Assembly (NCBI GenBank): GCA_017618075.1 | Contig: JAFZUY010000036.1 | Location: 1 to 48,769 of the forward strand | Reading direction: 5' to 3' | DNA length: 48,769 nucleotides | Source of the DNA: Lachnospiraceae bacterium | GTDB lineage: Bacteria > Bacillota > Clostridia > Lachnospirales > Lachnospiraceae | Shown here: positions 15,498-24,506 of the stretch, piece by piece | How the letters are laid out: each line of letters opens with the position of its first letter | How positions within the stretch are numbered: position 1 is the stretch's first letter | Translations under genes and position numbers: made by a program | Notes under the pieces: generated by a model | The model's database searches: none | What the model was told of the DNA's origin: nothing | What the model saw: only the letters and a program-made list of their open reading frames with translations

Positions 15498-17918
15498 ATG
15501 AACAGACCTTACAATCATCATGAAGTTGAGCCTAAGTGGCAGAAATACTGGGAGGATAATGAGACATTTAAAACAGATGTCTGGGATTTTTCAAAGCCTA
15601 AATTTTATGCTCTTGATATGTTTCCATACCCTTCGGGTGTAGGCCTTCATGCAGGTCATCCGGAAGGATATACCGCAACAGATATTTCTTCAAGAATGAA
15701 GAGAATGCAGGGATACAATGTACTTCATCCCATGGGATATGATTCATTCGGTCTTCCCGCAGAACAGTATGCTGTTACAACCGGTAACAATCCTAACGGC
15801 TTTACTCAGGAAAATATAAAGACATTCTCAAAGCAGTTAAAAGAACTCGGCTTTGACTACGACTGGTCTAAGATGATTGCAACAAGCGATCCTTCTTACT
15901 ACAAATGGACTCAGTGGATTTTTAAGAAACTCTATGAAAAAGGTTATGCAAAACTTATAGACATGCCTGTTAACTGGTGTGAGGAACTTGGTACGGTTCT
16001 TTCAAACGACGAAGTTATCGACGGCAAATCGGAGCGTGGCGGTTATCCTGTAGTTCGTAAGAACATGAAACAGTGGGTTATCGATCAGGTTGCTTTTGCT
16101 GATGAATTACTTGAAGGTCTTAATGAAATCGACTGGCCCGAATCCACCAAGGATATGCAGCGTCACTGGATCGGACGTTCCGAAGGCGTGGAAGTTAAAT
16201 TCCAGATTGTAGGAGGCGGAGAGTTCTCCATTTATACAACCTGTATTGAAACGATTTACGGTATTACTTTTATGGTACTTGCTCCGGACGGACAGATCGT
16301 AAAAGATTTAATGCCCAGAATCCAGAATAAAGAAGAGGTTCAGGCTTATATCGACGAAACTTTAAAGAAGAACGATATGGACAGAACCGAACTTAATAAA
16401 ACCAAGTCAGGCTGTGAACTTAAAGGCGTTACATGTATCAATCCCGTAAACGGCAAAGAAGTTCGTATGTTCATCGGTGATTTCGTACTTGCCAACTATG
16501 GTACAGGTGCTGTTATGGCAGTTCCTTCACACGATCAGAGAGACTTTGAATATGCAATTGCTCACAATATCGATATGATTCAGGTTATCGACGGAAGAGA
16601 TGTAAGCGAATGTGCATTTGAAAAATATGATTATCTCGGAAAAGGCTGCAAGCTTATCAATTCTGAAGAATTTACTGGTCTTGTAGTAGAAGATGCTAAA
16701 GAAGCAATTACCCAGAAGCTTGAAAAGATGGGTGTTGCGAAGAGAACAGTAAACTATCACTTCCGTGAGTGGATTTTTGCACGTCAGCGTTACTGGGGCG
16801 AGCCTGTTCCCGTATGGTATGATGAAGACGGAAACATTCATGTGCTTGATGATGACGAGCTTCCTTTGGTACTTCCCGTACTTGACGATTACAAGGGAAA
16901 GAACGGTCAGGCTCCTCTTGAAAATGCCACAGAGTGGAAAGTATATGAAAAAGACGGCGTAAAGGGTAAGAGAGAAACATCTACAATGCCGGGTTCTGCA
17001 GGTTCATCATGGTATTACATGAGATATATCGATCCTCAGAACGACAAGGCTATCGCAGATCCCGAGCTCTTAAAGCACTGGCTTCCGGTTGACCTTTATA
17101 TCGGCGGTCCCGAGCATGCAGTAGGCCATCTGATGTATTCAAGAATTTGGAACAGATTCCTTTACAATGAAGGTATTTCGCCTGTTAAAGAGCCTTTCAA
17201 AAAACTTGTTCATCAGGGTATGATATTAGGTGAAAACGGTATTAAGATGGGTAAGAGATTCCCTGAATTCGTTGTTAACCCTTCGGATATCGTAAGAGAT
17301 TACGGTGCTGATACATTAAGACTCTATGAAATGTTTATGGGACCTCTCGAGGTTTCAAAACCGTGGAGTTCATCAGGTGTTGAAGGTGCAAGAAAATACC
17401 TTAACAGGGTATGGAATTACTTTACAAACGAAGAAAATATAACAGATAATAATGATGACAGACTTACCAAGGTTTACAACCAGACGGTTAAGAAAGTTAC
17501 TTCAGATTTTGAGTCACTTGGCTTTAATACGGCTATTGCTCAGATGATGATATTTATGAACGAAGCTGTAAAAGGTACATGTCCTAAGGAATATGCAGAA
17601 GGCTTTATTAAGATGCTTTCATGTATATGTCCTCATATCGGCGAAGAAATCTGGTCCGAATTAGGTCATGACAAAACTATTGCTTATGAAGCATGGCCCA
17701 AATTTGACGAAGCTGCTCTTAACGAAGATACAATTGAAATCGGCGTACAGGTTAACGGTAAGGTTAAAGGCGTTGTAGAACTTCTCAAGACTGAAGATAA
17801 GGATTCTGCACTTGCCAAGGCTAAAGCTGTTGAAGGTGTAGCAAAGGCTATTGAAGGTAAGACTGTAGTAAAAGAAATTTATGTTCCTGCCAAGATTGTA
17901 AATATTGTTGTAAAATAA
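15498..17918 (+). CDS. leuS: Leucyl-tRNA synthetase
   Basis: An 806-residue class I synthetase that charges tRNA-Leu. The nucleotide-binding HIGH-type motif is within YPSGVGLHAGHPEGY (about residues 45-59). The CP1 editing domain is present, with GTGAVMAVPSHDQRDFEYA containing the conserved editing Asp. The catalytic KMSKS loop reads KMGKR, followed by FPEFVVNPSDIV. The anticodon-binding and C-terminal domains are complete. CGGAG at 15485-15489 is the ribosome binding site. Regulation by a T-box is not seen. Confidence 0.97.
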   Translation: MNRPYNHHEVEPKWQKYWEDNETFKTDVWDFSKPKFYALDMFPYPSGVGLHAGHPEGYTATDISSRMKRMQGYNVLHPMGYDSFGLPAEQYAVTTGNNPNGFTQENIKTFSKQLKELGFDYDWSKMIATSDPSYYKWTQWIFKKLYEKGYAKLIDMPVNWCEELGTVLSNDEVIDGKSERGGYPVVRKNMKQWVIDQVAFADELLEGLNEIDWPESTKDMQRHWIGRSEGVEVKFQIVGGGEFSIYTTCIETIYGITFMVLAPDGQIVKDLMPRIQNKEEVQAYIDETLKKNDMDRTELNKTKSGCELKGVTCINPVNGKEVRMFIGDFVLANYGTGAVMAVPSHDQRDFEYAIAHNIDMIQVIDGRDVSECAFEKYDYLGKGCKLINSEEFTGLVVEDAKEAITQKLEKMGVAKRTVNYHFREWIFARQRYWGEPVPVWYDEDGNIHVLDDDELPLVLPVLDDYKGKNGQAPLENATEWKVYEKDGVKGKRETSTMPGSAGSSWYYMRYIDPQNDKAIADPELLKHWLPVDLYIGGPEHAVGHLMYSRIWNRFLYNEGISPVKEPFKKLVHQGMILGENGIKMGKRFPEFVVNPSDIVRDYGADTLRLYEMFMGPLEVSKPWSSSGVEGARKYLNRVWNYFTNEENITDNNDDRLTKVYNQTVKKVTSDFESLGFNTAIAQMMIFMNEAVKGTCPKEYAEGFIKMLSCICPHIGEEIWSELGHDKTIAYEAWPKFDEAALNEDTIEIGVQVNGKVKGVVELLKTEDKDSALAKAKAVEGVAKAIEGKTVVKEIYVPAKIVNIVVK

Positions 17919-17976
17919 TTTATATCTTGTTTGGATAAATGTAGCGAAAATGTGTAGGTATTGAGGAGGTTAAATT

Positions 17977-18177
17977 ATGTATTATCTTATACCTGTTTTC
18001 TTGGGAATAGTTATTGCAATACTTGGTGTTATTATGGCTCTTTTCCCCAGAATTTCTACTAAAGCAAGCAGAAGAGATGATCCTAACGCTGTAAGAAAGA
18101 CAAGAATTAGTGGTGTAGTAATGATTATTATGGGAATTCTCCTTGCTGTATTAAGATTTATTTTATTAACGCAATAG
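17977..18177 (+). CDS. Small two-helix membrane protein, unknown function
   Basis: A 66-residue protein not recognised. It has two hydrophobic segments (about residues 4-24 and 45-63) separated by a basic loop (TKASRRDDPNAVRKTR) that should face the cytoplasm. A good ribosome binding site, GAGGAGG, lies about 8 nt upstream. It follows leuS by 58 nt in the same direction and is closed by a bidirectional terminator, so it may be cotranscribed with leuS. Confidence 0.7.
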   Translation: MYYLIPVFLGIVIAILGVIMALFPRISTKASRRDDPNAVRKTRISGVVMIIMGILLAVLRFILLTQ

Positions 18178-18186
18178 TAAAAAAAT

Positions 18187-18217
18187 AACTCCCGACTCTT
18201 TTATGAGACGGGAGTTT
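18187..18217. terminator. Bidirectional terminator
   Basis: AACTCCCG-A-CTC (18187-18198) pairs with GAG-A-CGGGAGTT (from 18205), with one A-A mismatch and a 6-nt loop. T-rich tracts follow on both strands. It serves the small membrane protein on the plus strand and the lipoprotein on the minus strand. Confidence 0.85.
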
Positions 18218-18231
18218 ATTTCTTTTATGAT

Positions 18232-19404
18232 TTAATGTTCGTAATTATCTTCCCAGATAATCCAATCGGGAACTACGTAATTCTCTGTATATGAATTTAA
18301 GAGTTCTTCATCGGTCATTCCGAGTTCTTCAAGTCTTTCTGCAACTCTTGCATTTAATCCTTCGAAATCCGTCACAACGAATCCACATTGATCATATATT
18401 TTCATATATTCCGCATCGGGATAAACAACTCCGCCTTGTCTGTCAGTAAAAACAAATACAAACTGGTCTAAGTATTCGTTGTAATAATCGTCGTCGCCGT
18501 CCATTGTATAGTCATATTCCATGAAACTGTATGCATTACATGTGTATTTGCCTGCTGTATCATGAGTTAAAGGATAGTCTTCGGGAAGATCGATGTACGA
18601 AGGAATATAATAACCCGCGATAGTTGCTTCTCCTATTTCCTGTTCGTTTGATAAGCTGTAAATAAATTCATGAACACCGTCTTTATTGCATCTTACGTAA
18701 GAAGCATATCCTCTGTTTGCTCCGCTGCTTCCGTATTGTGTAAATACACCAAATATATTTAACTCTCCCATAGAGCGGTAATATGCATTGTAAGAATCGA
18801 TTATACAAAGATTTCCGTTATAGAATTTGAATATATAGTATTCCTGTAATGTGTCGTAATTTCCGTTATCTATAGCCATATATAAAGCCATTTCGGGATA
18901 TCCGTCATTACCGCAGTCTATGATAGCATAATCGACTTCCTGAACCTTTCTATCGTCCATCCATTCTTCTTCGACTTTGGCGTTAATCTCGTCAATCATC
19001 GAGTCGTATGTGTATGTCTTTTCGAATTCAAGATAGTCTGTATTAAGATACGTCACCATTGCATCGATTTCACCGTTTAAGAATTTTAAATAATCATCTT
19101 CGGTGGCAGAGTAATCTGCAGTAAAACCGTTATTGCCATTATCAACGTAATTATTGTCAGGTTCAATAACGTTGTTGTTATCAGGCTCTATAATATCCGG
19201 TTCAACAGGGCTATCTACCGGTGTAGTAATATCTATATCAATATTGTTTGTAGTAGTGTTGATTTGTGCATTGCTTTCGTTACTGTCTTTTTCATCGGGA
19301 CTAAGAACAGCCTGATGAACGGGTGGAAGTAATGTACAACTTGCTATTAAAGAACCTGATAAAATTGTTACACCAATTAATTCGATTATTTTATTCCTCT
19401 TCAT
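18232..19404 (-). CDS. Putative extracellular lipoprotein, unknown function
   Basis: A 390-residue secreted lipoprotein. A lipobox LIAS-C places the lipidated cysteine at residue 23. A low-complexity linker rich in Asn, Asp, Pro, Thr and Ile (about residues 37-95, with PDNN repeats) lifts a folded, acidic domain from the membrane. That domain has an AIIDCGNDGYPEMALY segment, reminiscent of the D.D.G..E pattern in surface proteins of this bacterial group, and many aromatic residues. AAAGGAATAAATT before the ATG is the ribosome binding site. Ligand and role are unknown. Confidence 0.8.
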   Translation of the reverse strand: MKRNKIIELIGVTILSGSLIASCTLLPPVHQAVLSPDEKDSNESNAQINTTTNNIDIDITTPVDSPVEPDIIEPDNNNVIEPDNNYVDNGNNGFTADYSATEDDYLKFLNGEIDAMVTYLNTDYLEFEKTYTYDSMIDEINAKVEEEWMDDRKVQEVDYAIIDCGNDGYPEMALYMAIDNGNYDTLQEYYIFKFYNGNLCIIDSYNAYYRSMGELNIFGVFTQYGSSGANRGYASYVRCNKDGVHEFIYSLSNEQEIGEATIAGYYIPSYIDLPEDYPLTHDTAGKYTCNAYSFMEYDYTMDGDDDYYNEYLDQFVFVFTDRQGGVVYPDAEYMKIYDQCGFVVTDFEGLNARVAERLEELGMTDEELLNSYTENYVVPDWIIWEDNYEH

Positions 19405-19501
19405 AATTTATTCCTTTCGAATTTCAGATCTATCGAGTTTTCCCCTCTCGACAAATTATTATATCATATTTCACTCTAAAAGTTCCTTTTTTATAGCCAT
19501 A

Positions 19502-19714
19502 AGCCATGTTATACTTGAAGAAGAAACGATAAAGGAACTTTCTAGTCGTGAACTTAAAGAAATAGTTAAAAATCTTGATAATATTGAAAAGAGCAAATTT
19601 ATGACTCCTGCGAAAAACGGTAAGAAAGATAAAGCTATTGAAATCTGCAAAGAAGTGACAGGTTTGGATCAAAATAATGCTGAAAAGATAATCAATTTGA
19701 AGCTTTATTATTAA
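19502..19714 (+). pseudogene. Gene remnant without a start codon
   Basis: The 311-nt gap between the lipoprotein and the acetyltransferase holds a plus-strand open frame that ends at a TAA (19712-19714). The frame is open back to at least 19405, but no ATG, GTG or TTG with a ribosome binding site was found. The encoded residues look protein-like: EEETIKELSSRELKEIVKN, then KDKAIEICKEVTGLDQNN and AEKIINLKLYY. The last part vaguely resembles the L7/L12-type C-terminal helices (IK.VKE.TGL...A..I), but this is not secure. It is probably the 3' piece of a truncated gene. The remaining bases near 19405-19500 are AT-rich and show nothing else. Confidence 0.4.
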
Positions 19715-19757
19715 TATGCGTTTGAGAATGCATGATTATAGGAGGTTAATTAGATAT

Positions 19758-20267
19758 ATGAACAATACATATATAATTAGAGAAGCAGTTCCTGATGATG
19801 CAGAGAATATGATTTCATATCTGAATCAGGTAGGCGGTGAATCGGATAATTTGTTACACGGAGAAAATGAGTTTCATGTTCCGGTTGAAGGTGTAAAACG
19901 AAAACTTGCCATGAGTAATGACTCTGATAATAACATTATTTTGATAGTACTTGATAATGATGAGATTATTGCAAGAGCGGAGTTGGTTGGATATTATCAA
20001 TCAAGAATTCATCATAGAGCTATTTTATCGATTTCTGTCAAGAAGGATTATTGGAATCAGGGAATAGGAACAGAAATGTTAAATAGAATTTTTGAAGAAG
20101 CGAAGAAGATGAATATCAGGGTAATTGAACTTGAAGTAATATCAGACAATCTTAGAGGCATTAATTTGTACCATAAAATGGGATTTGAAGACATTGGAAT
20201 ATATAAAGATTATTTCTATGTTAATGGTATTTATAAGGATGCTTTCGTAATGCAAAAAATCTTATAG
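19758..20267 (+). CDS. GNAT family N-acetyltransferase
   Basis: A 169-residue acetyltransferase. The acetyl-CoA-binding motif A is seen in SVKKDYWNQGIGTEMLNRIFEEA (QGIGT at its core), and the closing motif B is in NLRGINLYHKMGFEDIGI. The region IREAVPDDAENMISYL is the typical N-terminus. The start at 19758 was chosen over an ATG at 19716 because GGAGG (19741-19745) lies between them and the GNAT core begins just after 19758; the spacing of 12 nt is rather long. Substrate unknown: the family acetylates small molecules, antibiotics or protein N-termini. Confidence 0.85.
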   Translation: MNNTYIIREAVPDDAENMISYLNQVGGESDNLLHGENEFHVPVEGVKRKLAMSNDSDNNIILIVLDNDEIIARAELVGYYQSRIHHRAILSISVKKDYWNQGIGTEMLNRIFEEAKKMNIRVIELEVISDNLRGINLYHKMGFEDIGIYKDYFYVNGIYKDAFVMQKIL

Positions 20268-20303
20268 GTATAAAATTTTATTGTGGGCTTTGGAAAATAT
20301 TTT

Positions 20304-20641
20304 ATGAGCAGGACAATAAAGAAGTACAATAACGAATGGCGAGTTCCTAATGATGAAGAAAAAGAACTGGCTTTATATTGGATAAAAAGAAATCGAACTG
20401 GAAACATTATATTGACGCGAAAGTGCAATATGTTGGTCAAAAACGAATGGCAAGGTATGCGTATATGGATGTTGTTGAAGCGTCATATCATACAGGATTC
20501 GGTGCAAAGCCTACAACTTTTTCTGCTTCACGAAAGGTGCAAAAAAAGACGAAGGTTGGAGATGATGGCTATGTTATTCGTTTTTTGAACGGTAACTTAT
20601 GGACGAAAAAATCATTAGTGTTTATTCCAAAAAGCAAATAA
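20304..20641 (+). pseudogene. Frameshifted small protein gene, unknown function
   Basis: Two overlapping frames read like halves of one protein. The first runs from ATG 20304 (MSRTIKKYNNEWRVPNDEE, then KELALYW). The second begins to make sense at 20378 in the -1 frame (DKKKSNWKHYIDAKVQYVGQ, then KRMARYAYMDVVEASYHTGF) and ends at 20641. Joined at the TTATATTGGAT region they give one basic, aromatic-rich protein of about 110 residues. A lost or gained base near 20376-20390, next to an A5 run, would explain the break. No ideal slippery heptamer for programmed frameshifting was seen, and the first frame has no clear ribosome binding site. The domain is not recognised. Confidence 0.5.
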
Positions 20642-20685
20642 ATGTATCAGCAGACTAGATTAGACTTAAACGGAGGTACGAAATT

Positions 20686-20997
20686 ATGTGGGGTTTTATT
20701 GGATGGAGCGTAATTGCTCTTGCGCTTGTAGTTATTGGTATTGTTTCATGGAATTCGAAGAAACCTGCAGGATTTTTCGCAGGGGTAAAACCTGAGGTTA
20801 ATGACATTAAAAAATATAATCATTCTGTAGGATTGATATGGTTTGTTTATGCATTTGTTTTTGAATTATGCGGTTTGCCATTATTGTTTATCAAACAGAA
20901 TTCGTCATTATTCATTGTTATGGTTTTAGGTGTAGTGTTTAGTTCCATTGGCTTGGGTGTAGCATATACTATTATTACAAGCAAATATCAGAAGTGA
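20686..20997 (+). CDS. Three-helix membrane protein, unknown function
   Basis: A 103-residue protein with three hydrophobic segments (about 4-22, 47-69 and 74-96) and a polar loop KKPAGFFAGVKPEVNDIKKYN after the first. This loop pattern is common in small uncharacterised membrane proteins of clostridia, with some likeness to DUF3784-type proteins, but the assignment is not firm. A strong GGAGG (20672-20676) precedes the ATG. It stands in the accessory pocket between the frameshifted gene and the 391-residue protein. Confidence 0.75.
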   Translation: MWGFIGWSVIALALVVIGIVSWNSKKPAGFFAGVKPEVNDIKKYNHSVGLIWFVYAFVFELCGLPLLFIKQNSSLFIVMVLGVVFSSIGLGVAYTIITSKYQK

Positions 20998-21024
20998 TCT
21001 TTTAGGATAAGGGGGATATAAGGT

Positions 21025-22200
21025 ATGTATAAGGATGATGATATTATAGTTGTAGATTTTAAAACTCCTGAAGATGTTCGTGAGTTTATACTTGATGAAG
21101 GAATAATTTATAAAAGTGAAAGACAAGTTGACAGTCTTTATATACCAAATTTTGATTTGTTACTTACTCCGAATATTGAACAGATGTCAAATACCGGTAT
21201 TGGTATCGAGTTTAATATGTACATAAAGAAACTGGATAAATATCTTTATGAATACAGCTCTGGTATGGGAGGGGATATTACTACTGCTGTCGGAATGTCT
21301 ATGTCTTCATTTCTGATTTCTTTCATGAATACATTTGAAATTATGTATAACAAATGTAATCCAATTAACATTACTACCGAATTTGGGGGCAATGAACATA
21401 ATTGGGATGTTTATTTGGGCAACGTTACCGGTATGGGAACCCCGGGAGAGGATGGAAAAGGTTCATCTGCAACGTATTATTGGGACATAATAAAAGATGA
21501 CATTATTAAAAGACTTGGCAATCAAAAAATGGTATACGTAAAAATTTATGCTGCAAGATTACCGGAAAATTCAATAGGCGAAGTCCGATTTGATGATGTT
21601 GCAATACCGGAATTAAGTGAACTGGTAAGAAAACTTGCTGAAAAGTGGAATGTGGAACAATTCGGTTCAGAAAAACAGTTTATTTTTATTGAACAGAATC
21701 CTTCAACGATTACTCCAAGCCAATACGATGGTCCGGAAGGCCGAAAGAAAATGCGCGATTATGTTTTAGAATATCTTAAAATGTTCAAAAATACGACATC
21801 GAAAGAACAGTATTATAATCTCGTAAAAGATTTTGGAGATAAGATTGGCGATAAAGTACTAGCTAATGAATGTTTTGGTTTTCTACCGGAAATTGCAACT
21901 ATTCGCGCACTCGGAGACCAAATTGTTGTATCGGATCAAATACAATTCAGTTTACCCGATAACAAAACCTTAATGACTTATTCTACACAATTATCCGATT
22001 ATCTAATGATGGAGAATTGCCTGATTGACATTATTCGAAGCGGAGAACTTGGTGAAGAAACCAAGAAAGTTTGGGAGGATTTAATCTGTAAAAGTGCGAT
22101 TTATAACGTATTTGTACAAGCTCAGGAGGCTAAAGGTAAGATAACTCCCAAATTGACGACGGTATTGTACAATGTCAATAATGATTTTGTGTTAAGATAG
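21025..22200 (+). CDS. Unrecognised 391-residue cytoplasmic protein
   Basis: No signal peptide, membrane segment or known catalytic motif was found. The N-terminal third has an acidic start (MYKDDDIIVVDFKTPEDVRE), and the middle has glycine-rich segments: YEYSSGMGGDITTAVGMSMS and VYLGNVTGMGTPGEDGKG. A conserved-looking NEHNWDVYLGNV lies between them. The C-terminal third is helical. A GGGGGATATAAGGT stretch before the ATG serves as ribosome binding site. Codon use is more AT-rich than in the housekeeping genes. It may be a toxin-immunity type or otherwise accessory protein, but no function is claimed. Confidence 0.75.
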   Translation: MYKDDDIIVVDFKTPEDVREFILDEGIIYKSERQVDSLYIPNFDLLLTPNIEQMSNTGIGIEFNMYIKKLDKYLYEYSSGMGGDITTAVGMSMSSFLISFMNTFEIMYNKCNPINITTEFGGNEHNWDVYLGNVTGMGTPGEDGKGSSATYYWDIIKDDIIKRLGNQKMVYVKIYAARLPENSIGEVRFDDVAIPELSELVRKLAEKWNVEQFGSEKQFIFIEQNPSTITPSQYDGPEGRKKMRDYVLEYLKMFKNTTSKEQYYNLVKDFGDKIGDKVLANECFGFLPEIATIRALGDQIVVSDQIQFSLPDNKTLMTYSTQLSDYLMMENCLIDIIRSGELGEETKKVWEDLICKSAIYNVFVQAQEAKGKITPKLTTVLYNVNNDFVLR

Positions 22201-22214
22201 ATTTTAAAATATAA

Positions 22215-22967
22215 ATGGCCGAGTTGTTATTTTATAACGAATACGAACAATTTTATAAAATGGCGAATGAATCCAGAGCATTCAGAAGCTTTTGCAAAGA
22301 AGCTTATGGTGAGGATTTCTCACAGGACGGTTTTAGCGATATCAATCAGATAAACAGAATACTTAAATATATTCCTCATAAAAAAGACGTTTCAATACTT
22401 GATGTTGGATGCGGTAACGGAAAGATGCTCGGATACCTGCATGAAAAGACCAATGCTTTTATTTATGGTTTTGATTATTCGAGCAATGCAATTAATGAAG
22501 CAAAGTCTTTATATCCGAACAATTCCGAATTCAAATGTGGATGCATCGGAGAATTAGATTATCCAAAAGAATATTTTGATTTAATTATTTTAATGGATTC
22601 TATATATTTTGCACCTGATTTATCTTCATTCGTTGATCAATTGATGGATTGGCTAAAGCCTGGCGGCAAAATCTTTGTCGCATATCAGGAAGGCGATGTT
22701 ATTCCCAAAACAGAGAATATAAATACTACCATTCTTGGAAAAACATTAAAGGATAAGGGCATTTCTTTTATTATGGAAGATATTACGCGCGAATCATACG
22801 ATATGCTCTTAAAGAAGAGAGAAGTTGCATTAAAATATGAGAAAATGTTTATAGAAGAAGGCAATGAAGAATGGTATAATCTTTTGATTTGGCAGACTGA
22901 TTATGCCAATGTCTCTTTTGAAGAATTCTCCAAGAAGATGGCGAGATATATTTTTATTATTGAATAA
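22215..22967 (+). CDS. Class I SAM-dependent methyltransferase
   Basis: A 250-residue methyltransferase. Motif I is canonical, ILDVGCGNGKMLGYL (about residues 60-74), followed by YGFDYSSNAINEA (motif II) and a motif near YFDLIILMDSIYFAPD. WLKPGGKIFVAY is the usual post-motif segment. It starts 14 nt after the 391-residue gene in the same direction without a good ribosome binding site. The methyl acceptor cannot be told from sequence. Confidence 0.85.
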   Translation: MAELLFYNEYEQFYKMANESRAFRSFCKEAYGEDFSQDGFSDINQINRILKYIPHKKDVSILDVGCGNGKMLGYLHEKTNAFIYGFDYSSNAINEAKSLYPNNSEFKCGCIGELDYPKEYFDLIILMDSIYFAPDLSSFVDQLMDWLKPGGKIFVAYQEGDVIPKTENINTTILGKTLKDKGISFIMEDITRESYDMLLKKREVALKYEKMFIEEGNEEWYNLLIWQTDYANVSFEEFSKKMARYIFIIE

Positions 22968-22984
22968 AGGCGTAAAATTGTCCC

Positions 22985-23013
22985 TTGCAGTATTTTTTAC
23001 TTTAATCTATAAT
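22985..23013 (+). promoter_or_regulatory. Promoter of the Re-citrate synthase/icd operon
   Basis: TTGCAG (22985-22990), 17-nt spacer, perfect TATAAT (23008-23013). Confidence 0.8.
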
Positions 23014-23059
23014 AAAAAAGCTTGTAAAATGGCAAATGTATTGTAAAGAAGGTCTTTTA

Positions 23060-24487
23060 ATGAACAACTTATCGTCTGATGTATACGAAAACTTTCAGAA
23101 TCGTCCGGTTTCTTTGAATCCCAGAAACAATTTACTTGAGATCGAAGAGCATATGTATATTCTTGAGGATGTTGACAAGCCCAACGTTTTCAGAAATATG
23201 TTTCCTTATTCTGAGGTTCCCAAGATTCCTTTTAACGATCGTATTGTGCCTCACAATATGCCCAAGGATATCTGGATTACAGATACAACATTCAGAGACG
23301 GACAGCAGTCAAGAGCTCCTTATTCGACTGAACAGATTGTAACCATATATGATTATCTTCACAGACTCGGCGGCCCGAACGGTATGATTCGTGCCAGCGA
23401 ATTCTTTTTATATTCCAAAAAAGACAGAGATGCCGTTGTTAAATGTATGGAACGCGGATATAAGTTCCCTGAGGTTACAAGCTGGATAAGAGCAAGCGAA
23501 AAAGATTTTCAGCTCGTAAAAGAAATCGGCATGAAAGAAACAGGTATTCTTGTTTCATGTTCCGATTATCATATATTCCTTAAACTTAAGATGACAAGAA
23601 GACAGGCTCTGGATCATTATCTTTCGATAATCCGTCAGTGCCTCGACTGCGGTATTTCTCCGAGATGTCATCTTGAAGATATTACAAGATCTGATATTTA
23701 CGGTTTCGTTGTTCCTTTTGCAATGGAATTAATGAAACTGATGGATGAATATAAAATTCCCATCAAGATTCGTCTTTGCGATACCATGGGTTACGGTGTA
23801 AACTTCCCCGGTGCAGTTATTCCTCGAAGCGTACAGGGTACAATTTATGCACTTCATGTAAATGCAGGTGTGCCTCATGAACTTTTAGAGTGGCACGGAC
23901 ATAATGACTTTTATAAGGCTGTTGTTAACTCCACCACAGCATGGCTTTACGGTTGCTCGGGTGTTAATACATCACTGTTTGGTATCGGTGAGAGAACGGG
24001 TAATACGCCTCTTGAAGCCATGGTATTCGAATATGCTCAGCTTAAAGGCGATTTAAACGGTATGGATACAACCGTTATTACCGAACTTGCAGAGTACTAT
24101 GAAAAGGAAATCGGATATCATATTCCTCCGATGACTCCTTTTGTAGGCAAGAACTTCAATGTAACCCGTGCCGGCATTCATGCTGACGGACTTTTAAAGA
24201 ACGAAGAGATTTACTCAATCTTTGATACAGATAAATTCCTTAACAGACCTGTTATGTGTGCAATTTCGAACACATCGGGCCTTGCAGGTATTGCTCACTG
24301 GATGAATCATCATTATCATTTAAAGGGTGATTCCGAACTTGATAAGAAGGATGATATCGTTGTTAAGTTAAAAGAGTGGGTAGACAAGCAGTACGAAGAA
24401 GGCCGTGTAACGGTACTTACCGATAACGAACTTGAAAACCAGATTAATGTAATCTGCGAAGAATACGGCATGCCTTTGTTTATTTAA
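23060..24487 (+). CDS. Re-citrate synthase candidate (isopropylmalate/homocitrate synthase family)
   Basis: A 475-residue DRE-TIM metallolyase that condenses acetyl-CoA with a 2-oxo acid. The signature [19 protein letters not shown] (from about residue 83) carries the catalytic Arg and metal-binding Asp. [18 protein letters not shown] and [17 protein letters not shown] hold the metal-binding His pair and other family motifs. This subgroup, with an extended N-terminus and [16 protein letters not shown], matches my recollection of Re-citrate synthases of Clostridium kluyveri type, often misannotated as 2-isopropylmalate synthase. The partner icd, 19 nt downstream, supports a role in making 2-oxoglutarate for glutamate. 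Aconitase is not in view. ATG 23060 was chosen because AGAAGG lies 7 nt before it. Confidence 0.8.
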   Translation: MNNLSSDVYENFQNRPVSLNPRNNLLEIEEHMYILEDVDKPNVFRNMFPYSEVPKIPFNDRIVPHNMPKDIWITDTTFRDGQQSRAPYSTEQIVTIYDYLHRLGGPNGMIRASEFFLYSKKDRDAVVKCMERGYKFPEVTSWIRASEKDFQLVKEIGMKETGILVSCSDYHIFLKLKMTRRQALDHYLSIIRQCLDCGISPRCHLEDITRSDIYGFVVPFAMELMKLMDEYKIPIKIRLCDTMGYGVNFPGAVIPRSVQGTIYALHVNAGVPHELLEWHGHNDFYKAVVNSTTAWLYGCSGVNTSLFGIGERTGNTPLEAMVFEYAQLKGDLNGMDTTVITELAEYYEKEIGYHIPPMTPFVGKNFNVTRAGIHADGLLKNEEIYSIFDTDKFLNRPVMCAISNTSGLAGIAHWMNHHYHLKGDSELDKKDDIVVKLKEWVDKQYEEGRVTVLTDNELENQINVICEEYGMPLFI

Positions 24488-24506
24488 TTATTTTATGAGG
24501 TTAGAC

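Noticed and set aside
20304-20641. Programmed -1 ribosomal frameshift
   Set aside because: No X XXY YYZ slippery heptamer in the correct phase and no downstream pseudoknot was seen; a plain frameshift is simpler.
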